Assembly: GCA_937895465.1 (NCBI GenBank)
Contig: CALAYY010000211.1
Span: 1 to 15,101, forward strand
Direction of reading: 5' to 3'
Source: an uncultured Clostridia bacterium
GTDB taxonomy: Bacteria > Bacillota > Clostridia > Christensenellales > DUVY01
DNA length: 15,101 bases
Each line of letters opens with the position of its first letter. Within the stretch, counting starts at the first letter, position 1. The notes below the pieces were generated by a model. That model was not told where the DNA came from. It saw nothing but the letters and a program-made list of their open reading frames with translations, and ran no database searches. Both the position numbers and the translations under genes were made by a program. Below are positions 1 to 5,173 of this stretch, in pieces.

Positions 1-11
1 TTTTTAGCCAT
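1..11 (-). CDS. rplK: 50S ribosomal protein L11, first codons only (partial)
   Basis: Only the start codon and two further full codons (Met-Ala-Lys) are visible before the left edge. A strong AAGGAG Shine-Dalgarno sits just upstream. L11 proteins of Bacillota commonly begin Met-Ala-Lys-Lys, and rplK almost always follows nusG in the same direction, so the assignment rests on gene order plus this short match. The preceding intergenic RNA also looks like an L1-binding leader, which belongs in front of rplK-rplA. The coding evidence is very short, so another gene cannot be excluded. Confidence 0.6.
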
Positions 12-47
12 AATTTCTCCTTAAAAAATATTTATTTATTTTTTAAT

Positions 48-84
48 CGTGGTACAAACGGCAAAAGGTTATTTTGCCTCCCAG
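48..84 (-). promoter_or_regulatory. Putative ribosomal protein L1 leader (rplK-rplA autoregulation)
   Basis: Read on the minus strand, the nusG-rplK spacer contains TGGGAGG, an inner stem GGCAAAA/TTTTGCC with a 5-nt loop, then CCGTTTGTACCACG. The outer TGG and CCA pair. The asymmetric GGGAG/ACCAC arrangement around a short inner helix is what is known for L1-binding leaders, which mimic the L1 site of 23S rRNA and let L1 repress the L11-L1 operon. The location immediately before rplK fits. The stem has no U-tract after it, so it is unlikely to be a terminator. The assignment is pattern recognition, not a covariance-model hit. Confidence 0.55.
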
Positions 85-97
85 TTTTTAAAAAAGT

Positions 98-634
98 CTA
101 ATCAAATTTGGCAATTTGGCTTATATCCAATTCTACAGGAGTTATTCTTTCAAACATGTTGACATTAACTCTGCATTTTGAATTGTGTATATCAATTTCT
201 ACAACATCGCCAATAAAGTCTGCCAAAGGTCCGTCAATTATACGTATTTTATCGCCGATAGCAAAGTCAATATTGACAGTGACTTTTTCCAGTCTCATAC
301 GGCGTATTTCTTCGTCTGTAAGCGGCATAGGCTTACCTTGAGGGCCTACAAAACTGATAACGCCACGTGTACCTGTAATCAAATGCCACATATCATTGGT
401 ATAACGCATTTTGAGCATAACATAACAGGGGAACTTCTTTCGGGAAACGATTTTTCGTTTGCCGTTTTTTTCCTCTATTACATCTTCCATAGGAATCTGT
501 ATATCCAAAATACGGTCTTGAAGATTGTTTTTCTCAATCAGTTTTTCAAGACTGTCTTTGACGATATTTTCATAACCTGTATAGGTATAGACTATATACC
601 ATTGAGGCTCTAGCTTAGCTATTTCTTCGTTCAT
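98..634 (-). CDS. nusG: Transcription termination/antitermination factor NusG
   Basis: This 178-residue protein has the standard two-domain NusG layout. The N-terminal NGN domain starts at the motif WYIVYTYTGYE (about residue 12) and binds RNA polymerase across the cleft. It includes the conserved RKKFPCYVMLKM strand and the TRGVISFVG segment. A C-terminal KOW domain at about residues 125-175 contains GDKIRIIDGPLADFIGDV. NusG modulates pausing and couples RNA polymerase to the ribosome or Rho. Length is typical. The gene starts 4 nt after the secE stop with a weak AAGG site very close to the ATG, so translational coupling with secE is likely. It is followed by the L1-type leader and rplK. Confidence 0.98.
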   Translation of the reverse strand: MNEEIAKLEPQWYIVYTYTGYENIVKDSLEKLIEKNNLQDRILDIQIPMEDVIEEKNGKRKIVSRKKFPCYVMLKMRYTNDMWHLITGTRGVISFVGPQGKPMPLTDEEIRRMRLEKVTVNIDFAIGDKIRIIDGPLADFIGDVVEIDIHNSKCRVNVNMFERITPVELDISQIAKFD

Positions 635-638
635 TACC

Positions 639-848
639 TTATACCAAGAATTCTACTAATTGCTTGTACGCTTGTGACAAGCCAAGGTCAATCAGCCAGA
701 CAGCAATGAGGAAAAAGCCAACAACAGCAAAAACCACTCCTGTCTGTTTTAGCACAGTAGCAGGCTTTGCCCAGATGACTTTCTTGAGCTCACTGCCCAT
801 TTCCTTAAACCATCTGCCTATTCTGCCTTTTTTCTTTTCGTTAGCCAT
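639..848 (-). CDS. secE: Preprotein translocase subunit SecE
   Basis: SecE is the small essential clamp subunit of the SecYEG translocon in the cytoplasmic membrane. The 69-residue length is normal for the single-helix SecE of Bacillota. A charged N-terminal amphipathic region contains the family signature WFKEMGSELKKVIWAKP (about residues 13-29). One membrane helix follows at about residues 38-58 (VVFAVVGFFLIAVWLIDLGL), with a short tail after it. A clear AAGGGGA Shine-Dalgarno lies 7 nt before the ATG in the 15-nt gap after rpmG. The order rpmG-secE-nusG is the conserved arrangement. Confidence 0.96.
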   Translation of the reverse strand: MANEKKKGRIGRWFKEMGSELKKVIWAKPATVLKQTGVVFAVVGFFLIAVWLIDLGLSQAYKQLVEFLV

Positions 849-863
849 AATTATCCCCTTGAA

Positions 864-1013
864 TTATTTTGTTTCTTTATGCAGGGTTTGCTTTTTGCAA
901 AATCTGCAGTATTTTTTCAATTCAATACGGTTTGGGTCATTCTTTTTGTTTTTAAAAGACTCATAATTGCGCTGCTTGCATTCTGTACAAGCTAATGTAA
1001 TTTTGTCCTGCAT
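864..1013 (-). CDS. rpmG: 50S ribosomal protein L33
   Basis: A 49-residue reading frame encodes L33, a small protein of the large ribosomal subunit near the E site. It begins MQDKITLACTECKQRNYES and ends CRFCKKQTLHKETK. Both CxxC pairs (Cys9/Cys12 and Cys36/Cys39) are present, so this is the zinc-binding (C+) form of L33, not the zinc-independent paralogue. Length is exactly typical. The start has a GAAGGA Shine-Dalgarno and the next gene, secE, begins 15 nt downstream. It is the first gene of the operon, behind a strong promoter. Confidence 0.95.
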   Translation of the reverse strand: MQDKITLACTECKQRNYESFKNKKNDPNRIELKKYCRFCKKQTLHKETK

Positions 1014-1066
1014 TATGTTTTTCCTTCTTTATTTATACTTTTTAGCAAATTGACAATGTTAAAAAT

Positions 1067-1118
1067 AACACCCCAAGGGTGCTTTATATAATTTAGCATA
1101 TACGACCTGCGATGTCAA
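1067..1118 (-). promoter_or_regulatory. Promoter of rpmG-secE-nusG with a hairpin at the predicted transcript start
   Basis: On the minus strand a perfect -35 TTGACA (1113-1118) is followed after 17 nt by the -10 TAAATT (1090-1095), preceded by TG one base upstream (extended -10). Transcription should start near 1083. From that point the RNA can fold at once into AGCACCC-UUG-GGGUGUU (1083-1067), followed by a U-rich stretch. The hairpin could protect the 5' end or act as a weak attenuator. Confidence 0.7.
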
Positions 1119-1234
1119 GGATTTTAATAAAAACAATAGCCCAAGTCAAAATATTATAAAATCTATTTTTTAAGTTTTGTCTAATGTTTTTATAAACAAA
1201 CACACAAAAAATAATTTCAGCATAATAATATGAT

Positions 1235-1945
1235 ATGAGAAGAAATCGGCGTAATCAAAGAAGACGAAATCAGGTAAGATGCTATGTTTTTATTTCTCCG
1301 ACTAATATCCCTGTAAGAGGAGCAATAGTGTCCTGCACATTTTGTGACGACAGACGCATAATATTTAGAAGGACAGATATCTTCGGAACTTGTGAATTTA
1401 ATCTTCCTGACGGAGAGTTTTTGTTCAGATGTGAATGCGTACCGAGTTTTTTGTCTCCCTCACAAGAGGATTTCTGCGTTAGGCTTAATAGCTGCAGATG
1501 TGAAGCAGATTTATTGTTTCCAGCAACATTTTTGGGGACAAATGCAATCAATCAGCTGCCTTTGAGCAATACCCAGCTCATACAATCCAATCAGCAGTCA
1601 ATATTTAATAATGTTTCAGGACTTGTTAACAACACACCGCAATCACCTCCATTAAATACCAATACATATATACCGCCTGTTAACACAGGTAATACCCGTT
1701 CTGAAAGTCAAATAGGTTCAGTTTTGTCTGAATCCGCACCTAATCCTATTACACCTCCAGTAAACCCTACAGCAGAAATAAATTTAGGACAATATGACCA
1801 GAGTACAATACAGACAATGTCACGTGTAAAACAATATAGTTCAAATACAGCTAATATAAAAAGGCTTAGACATAATACAACAACTACTGATTCAAAACCT
1901 TCTAAAGAGTACATAAACCCTCAATCCAATACATACAAAGGCTAA
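1235..1945 (+). CDS. Arg-rich, Cys-rich protein with a carboxypeptidase-regulatory-like N-terminal domain, unknown function
   Basis: This 236-residue protein is not recognised with confidence. Residues 1-14 are almost entirely Arg/Asn/Gln. Residues 15-105 resemble a small beta-sandwich of the transthyretin/carboxypeptidase-regulatory or Cna-B type: PVRGAIVSC, then TDIFGTCEFNLPDGEFLFRC, the usual 'may-change, G, f-f-P-G' pattern. They carry about nine cysteines. Residues from about 110 onward are low-complexity, rich in Asn, Gln, Ser, Thr and Pro, and look disordered. There is no signal peptide or membrane helix. No Shine-Dalgarno precedes the ATG, which is unusual here. The Cys-rich gene 47 nt downstream in the same direction suggests a shared role, perhaps as a structural or spore-coat-like layer. 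That role is inference only. Confidence 0.7.
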   Translation: MRRNRRNQRRRNQVRCYVFISPTNIPVRGAIVSCTFCDDRRIIFRRTDIFGTCEFNLPDGEFLFRCECVPSFLSPSQEDFCVRLNSCRCEADLLFPATFLGTNAINQLPLSNTQLIQSNQQSIFNNVSGLVNNTPQSPPLNTNTYIPPVNTGNTRSESQIGSVLSESAPNPITPPVNPTAEINLGQYDQSTIQTMSRVKQYSSNTANIKRLRHNTTTTDSKPSKEYINPQSNTYKG

Positions 1946-1953
1946 AGACTTTA

Positions 1954-1983
1954 TGCTCCGAATTACATATTAATAAAGGAGCA
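1954..1983 (+). promoter_or_regulatory. Hairpin that can mask the ribosome binding site of the Cys-rich gene
   Basis: TGCTCC (1954-1959) is exactly complementary to GGAGCA (1978-1983), and the second arm contains the GGAG Shine-Dalgarno used by the gene starting at 1993. The loop is 18 nt and AT-rich. If formed, the 6-bp stem would hide the ribosome binding site. The stem is short, so regulation is only a possibility. Confidence 0.35.
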
Positions 1984-1992
1984 AATAAAGAT

Positions 1993-2343
1993 ATGAGTTT
2001 CGAATACGAAGAATATGACCAAAAAGATACTATGAAAGGATTTGAGGGCGGAAATGATTATGGGGAGAAGAAGTTTGACCCATGCAAACAGCAAAAACCT
2101 TGCTGCCGTCCATGCCCTCCATGCCCTCCTTGTCCTCCTTGTCCAAAACCTGATTGCTGCTGCAAAAAAGATGATGACGACAGATGCGATAACAAAAACA
2201 GATGCTGCTGCAAAAAAGATGATGATGACAAATGTGACAACAGAAACAGATGCTGCTGCAGAAAAGATGATGATGACAGATGCGATAGAGACAATTGCAG
2301 AAACAGATGCTGCTTATGCAATATTTTCCGTTGTTTTCGTTAA
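1993..2343 (+). CDS. Cys/Asp-rich tandem-repeat protein, unknown function
   Basis: This 116-residue protein has three parts. Residues 1-33 are acidic and Gly/Tyr-rich. About residues 36-54 are a CPPCPPCPPCP segment. About residues 55-105 are three tandem repeats of the unit CCCKKDDDDRCDNKNR, the last lengthened by three residues, followed by a Cys-rich end. Nearly a quarter of the residues are Cys. The alternation of Cys clusters, a run of four Asp and basic residues suggests metal binding or heavy disulfide cross-linking, as in some spore-coat or metallothionein-like proteins. No signal peptide is present. GGAG lies 11 nt before the ATG. It is probably co-transcribed with the gene ending at 1945. 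Function is unknown. Confidence 0.8.
   Translation: MSFEYEEYDQKDTMKGFEGGNDYGEKKFDPCKQQKPCCRPCPPCPPCPPCPKPDCCCKKDDDDRCDNKNRCCCKKDDDDKCDNRNRCCCRKDDDDRCDRDNCRNRCCLCNIFRCFR
2155..2307 (+). repeat. Tandem 48-nt coding repeats (three copies)
   Basis: Three head-to-tail copies begin at 2155, 2203 and 2251. The first two are 48 nt and the third is 57 nt. Each starts TGCTGCTGC followed by AAAAAAGATGATGA or a close variant. They stay in frame and encode the Cys/Asp/Arg unit. Differences between copies are mostly synonymous or conservative (Arg/Lys, Asn/Lys), so the amino-acid pattern seems maintained. The repeats create long open frames on other strands and frames, which are not genes. Confidence 0.9.
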
Positions 2344-2348
2344 CTAAC

Positions 2349-2375
2349 AAAAAGCCCAGACTGTTACAGTCTGGG
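2349..2375 (-). terminator. Intrinsic terminator of the DUF1858 gene
   Basis: A perfect 9-bp stem CCCAGACTG/CAGTCTGGG with a 3-nt loop is followed on the minus strand by CTTTTTGTT, a standard U-tract. On the plus strand the sequence after the stem is only TTAATAC. It should therefore act mainly for the minus-strand gene ending at 2405, though it may partly stop the converging Cys-rich operon. Confidence 0.85.
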
Positions 2376-2404
2376 TTAATACATAAACACTTTAGTTATA
2401 GTGA

Positions 2405-2623
2405 TTATTCCTCTTCAACAAAACCTACTTCGTCAAAATAATTATTAAGTTCTTCCAAAATCAAATCAAGGTCAATACCATGAGCTTGAGATGCTTGTTC
2501 CAAGGTTTCGCCGCTTGAAATCGGGCAGCCTAAACAATGCATTCCAAATCCATAGAACACTGAGGCAACACCGCTGTCTTTTTTGACAATTTCATATATA
2601 GTCATATCTTTATTAATAGTCAT
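2405..2623 (-). CDS. DUF1858 protein (hybrid-cluster-protein-associated redox disulfide domain)
   Basis: This 72-residue single-domain protein matches the DUF1858 family. It has the N-terminal MTIYEIVKKDSGVASVFYGFGMHCLGCP stretch with a CxxC pair (Cys30/Cys33), then a helical ETLEQASQAHGIDLDLILEELN tail. Related domains are often found beside or fused to hybrid cluster proteins and other anaerobic redox enzymes and are presumed thiol-redox or sulfur carriers, but the biochemical role is not established. No such partner is visible in this window. The first ATG is preferred over the internal Met7 because GGAG lies 8 nt upstream. It is a single-gene unit with its own promoter and terminator. Confidence 0.88.
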   Translation of the reverse strand: MTINKDMTIYEIVKKDSGVASVFYGFGMHCLGCPISSGETLEQASQAHGIDLDLILEELNNYFDEVGFVEEE

Positions 2624-2654
2624 ATCAAAAACTCCTTTTTAAAATTTTTTCTTA

Positions 2655-2682
2655 ATTATATCACATATGCAAAAAAAGTAAA
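2655..2682 (-). promoter_or_regulatory. Promoter of the DUF1858 gene
   Basis: On the minus strand the -10 is a perfect TATAAT (2655-2660) with an upstream TG at extended-minus-10 position. A weaker -35 TTTACT (2677-2682) is 16 nt upstream. The predicted start lies about 25 nt before the ATG. Confidence 0.65.
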
Positions 2683-2690
2683 TAATAATT

Positions 2691-2715
2691 AAAAAAATAT
2701 ATGACAAAATCACAT
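2691..2715 (-). terminator. Weak intrinsic terminator after the zinc-ribbon membrane protein gene
   Basis: Directly after the stop at 2724, the minus strand reads ATGTGA-TTTTG-TCATAT and then A followed by seven T. The 6-bp stem includes one G-U pair and is AT-rich, so it is weak, but the U-tract and position are right for ending the SPFH/zinc-ribbon operon. Confidence 0.45.
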
Positions 2716-2723
2716 TACTTATG

Positions 2724-3923
2724 TTATATAATCTGCAAAATGTTCAATAAAAATGCGATTAAGCCTAAACCTGCAAGCAAACCAAATATAAAACCCACTA
2801 CCTTAGGAGCGGATACAGGGGATGTCCCTACTGCCTTGCCGCTTGAGCCGTTGATATAGGTAAAATATTGTTTTTCTTTAAAAAGATGATTGATTATGTA
2901 AATGGGCAGTAAGACATATTTGAAGGTCTTGTCATTATATTGTGTAGTAATATTGAGCTGACTTACTACATCGCAGTGTAAAGAGGCAATAATAGATGAT
3001 CTTATATTGTTATTGATAACATTAAGCGCTTCTGCCCAGCCGGAGTTTAATGATTTTTTATAGTGTTCTGCCTTATAGCCTGCCAGATACTGTCTTTTAT
3101 ACTCAACACTGTCATTGGTGTTAAAGGGTTTTAATTTATTAAAAAACTTATCGTCAATCTGACGGCTAGAATTAATGTTGATATCATCAAATATGGCGTC
3201 ATGACTTCCCTGAACATTTCTATATCTGGTTCTTCTCACAGTATGACGGTTTTTGCCTGAACCGACTGTTACATAATAATAATCGCCTACAGTACCACGG
3301 TAATAAGACGCGGTTTTTGTATCATAAGTCCAGCTCGGAGAATACATACCCTTAAATTGCTCCTGCTTTTGACTTTTTCTAAATGCATTAGGAGCAAAAA
3401 AACGGTGCTTTATCCATTTTTGATAGCATTCTTTGGCTTCGTCTTTTGTCAGTCTAAACGGCACAACCGCATTAGGCCTTATTCCTTCAAGGTCTTCTAT
3501 TTTGGTAACGCTTGCCGAATCACAAAAAGGGCAGCTCTTAGCAAACTCATCTTTATCAAAGACAAATTCAGCACCGCAGCTGTCACAGCGGCTGACTCGT
3601 GTTTCGTTATTCCACTTTACCAGCTTATCCAGATTGAAATTAAGAACTCTTTCACTGCTTTTTTGAGAAATAATATCAAAGTTGCTGTCGCAGTATTGGC
3701 AATAAAGCTTTTGAGTTTTTGGGTTAAATGCGACAGATGCCCCGCAATTAGGGCATTTGTCTTGTTCAACATCTTGTATAAGTTTTTTTTCGCCGCCGTA
3801 AGTATCATAAACTTTTTCTTGCGGCTGATCTACATAATCTACAACCTTATCTTCCGAGGAAGAGGGGTTTTTCTTGTTTCGGGCATTTTTTATTTCTTCT
3901 GCAAGATTAAAAAATAGTTTCAT
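2724..3923 (-). CDS. Zinc-ribbon protein with C-terminal membrane anchor (YdjG-like)
   Basis: This 399-residue protein has two zinc ribbons. The first uses Cys57, Cys60, Cys75 and Cys78 (CPNCG and CQYC); the second uses Cys113, Cys116, Cys131 and Cys134 (CDSCG and CPFC). A long globular region without a recognised enzyme motif follows (Tyr-rich YRGTVGDYYYVTVGSG at about 210-225). A single hydrophobic helix lies at about residues 375-399, suggesting a tail-anchored or cytoplasmically exposed membrane protein. In Bacillus subtilis the zinc-ribbon membrane protein YdjG works with the SPFH protein YdjI to bring PspA to the membrane. The same pairing is seen here: this gene begins 3 nt after the SPFH stop, so the two are translationally coupled. 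The match to YdjG is by architecture and context. The exact biochemical role is unknown. Confidence 0.8.
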   Translation of the reverse strand: MKLFFNLAEEIKNARNKKNPSSSEDKVVDYVDQPQEKVYDTYGGEKKLIQDVEQDKCPNCGASVAFNPKTQKLYCQYCDSNFDIISQKSSERVLNFNLDKLVKWNNETRVSRCDSCGAEFVFDKDEFAKSCPFCDSASVTKIEDLEGIRPNAVVPFRLTKDEAKECYQKWIKHRFFAPNAFRKSQKQEQFKGMYSPSWTYDTKTASYYRGTVGDYYYVTVGSGKNRHTVRRTRYRNVQGSHDAIFDDININSSRQIDDKFFNKLKPFNTNDSVEYKRQYLAGYKAEHYKKSLNSGWAEALNVINNNIRSSIIASLHCDVVSQLNITTQYNDKTFKYVLLPIYIINHLFKEKQYFTYINGSSGKAVGTSPVSAPKVVGFIFGLLAGLGLIAFLLNILQII

Positions 3924-3926
3924 ACC

Positions 3927-5015
3927 TTAAATCTTTGTTCCGCAGTCTGCACAGAATTTTGCTTGAGGCTTATTGGCTTTTCCGCAAGAAGGGCAGTATT
4001 TTGAAGCATTTACAGGGGCATTCTTTGCTCCGCATTCAGGGCAGAACTTAGCATTAACATTGATAGTTGCATGGCAAGCAGGACACGTTGTCGTGGGGGC
4101 AGCAGCACCCATAGGTACAACAGGAGGAGTTTGAGCAGCACCTGCATTGGGGTTAGAGATAGCATTGCCAAAGGTATTGCCTACAGCCCAGCCGGCACCC
4201 ATCTGCATAGCTGTTCCAGCCATGTTCATTCCGCCGCCTTTATGGGCGTTTTCTGCAATAGTTTTCATAGAGTCAGCAGCGGCAAACTGTGTATATTCCT
4301 GAGCATTGCCCAAAATATTCATTCTTGTTCTTTCGTTGAGAGCCTTTGCGCTTTCTTCGGTCAAAGACAAGTTTTCAACAACAAGGTTAACCAATGCTAT
4401 ACCCATCTTATTAAGATCAGCTTTTACAATTTCTTCTGCCTTGTCGCCGATAGCCGAGTACTTCATAGCAAGGTCTAATGCAGGTATGTTAGAAGCTGCA
4501 ACAGCCTCTGAAATACCGCTTACAATAGAGCGTTTTAGCTGTTCCATGATAGCATCAACTTTATATGAAGCACTTGTGCCCAAAAGTTCACGCAAAAAAA
4601 CTGCCGCATCAGACACCTTAAATGAATAAATGCCGTAGCCGCGGAATTGTACAACGCCAAAGTCCTGATCACGCATCATAACAGGATTGCCTGTTCCCCA
4701 CTTTTGATTAATAAATTGCTTGGTGTTGATAAAATATACATCACAAACAAACGGCGAATTGAATCCGTATTTCCATGATCTGAGCTTGGTAAGTACAGGC
4801 ATATTTCCAGTATTAAGCTTATATCTTCCTGGTTCAAAGACATCGGCTATTTTGCCGCTAGAGACCAAAATTCCAACTTGGGACTCTCTTACTATAAGCT
4901 GAGAACCCATCATTATCTCGGTTTTGGGCGGTATAGGATATTTATATGCCATTGTGTCGTGTGTGTTATCTTCCCATTCAATGACCTTAAGCAATTGATT
5001 TTTTAAAAAAGCCAT
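3927..5015 (-). CDS. SPFH-domain protein with two C-terminal zinc ribbons (YdjI / COG4260-like)
   Basis: The product is 362 residues from the chosen start MAFLKNQLLKVIEWEDN. That ATG has AGGAG 7 nt upstream; a longer open frame extends 18 residues further but lacks a ribosome site and overlaps the promoter. Residues 1-250 are a stomatin/prohibitin-type (SPFH) domain: QLIVRESQVGILVSSGKIADVFEPGRYKL near the start and a helical VVENLSLTEESAKALNERTRM end. A Gly/Ala/Met-rich linker follows, then four CxxC pairs (CPACH, CPECG, CPSCG, CADCG) forming a double zinc ribbon. Such proteins oligomerise on membranes as scaffolds. The downstream zinc-ribbon membrane protein is the expected partner. PspA itself is absent from the window. 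Confidence 0.9.
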   Translation of the reverse strand: MAFLKNQLLKVIEWEDNTHDTMAYKYPIPPKTEIMMGSQLIVRESQVGILVSSGKIADVFEPGRYKLNTGNMPVLTKLRSWKYGFNSPFVCDVYFINTKQFINQKWGTGNPVMMRDQDFGVVQFRGYGIYSFKVSDAAVFLRELLGTSASYKVDAIMEQLKRSIVSGISEAVAASNIPALDLAMKYSAIGDKAEEIVKADLNKMGIALVNLVVENLSLTEESAKALNERTRMNILGNAQEYTQFAAADSMKTIAENAHKGGGMNMAGTAMQMGAGWAVGNTFGNAISNPNAGAAQTPPVVPMGAAAPTTTCPACHATINVNAKFCPECGAKNAPVNASKYCPSCGKANKPQAKFCADCGTKI

Positions 5016-5045
5016 AACAATCTCCTTAATTTTCTTAACAATAAA

Positions 5046-5074
5046 AGTATAGCACAACGCCAAAGTCAAAACAA
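5046..5074 (-). promoter_or_regulatory. Promoter of the SPFH/zinc-ribbon operon
   Basis: On the minus strand an extended -10 (TGCTATACT, hexamer at 5046-5051) stands 17 nt downstream of a poor -35 TTGTTT (5069-5074). A good TTGACT hexamer is also present but only 12 nt from the -10, too close to be its partner. The predicted start falls about 25 nt before the ATG. No sigma-W-like -35/-10 pair was seen, so stress control of this pair, if any, is not obvious from the promoter. Confidence 0.55.
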
Positions 5075-5173
5075 TATTATTAACGAATTTTAATAAAGAC
5101 TTAATAATTCTAATCTATTAATATAAAAATGCTGTAAATATCCGAAATATGCCTTTTGTTTGATAATACAAAT

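Noticed and set aside
60..78. Stem-loop after nusG as an intrinsic terminator
   Set aside because: No U-tract follows on the minus strand; the L1-leader reading explains the stem and its flanks better.
849..863. A tRNA-Trp gene between rpmG and secE, as in many Bacillota
   Set aside because: The gap is only 15 nt and holds the secE ribosome site.
2155..2307. Direct repeats considered as a CRISPR array
   Set aside because: The copies are contiguous, in frame and coding, with no unique spacers between them.
2030..2350. Long open frames on the minus strand and in another plus frame across the Cys-repeat gene
   Set aside because: They are produced by the repetitive coding sequence and have biased, repetitive translations without ribosome sites.
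3357..3917. 186-codon plus-strand open frame opposite the zinc-ribbon gene
   Set aside because: The minus-strand frame has two complete zinc ribbons and a good context. The plus-strand translation is an antisense shadow without domain features.
5069..5070. Extended SPFH start at 5069
   Set aside because: The extra 18 residues overlap the predicted promoter and lack a ribosome site; the ATG at 5015 has AGGAG at good spacing.
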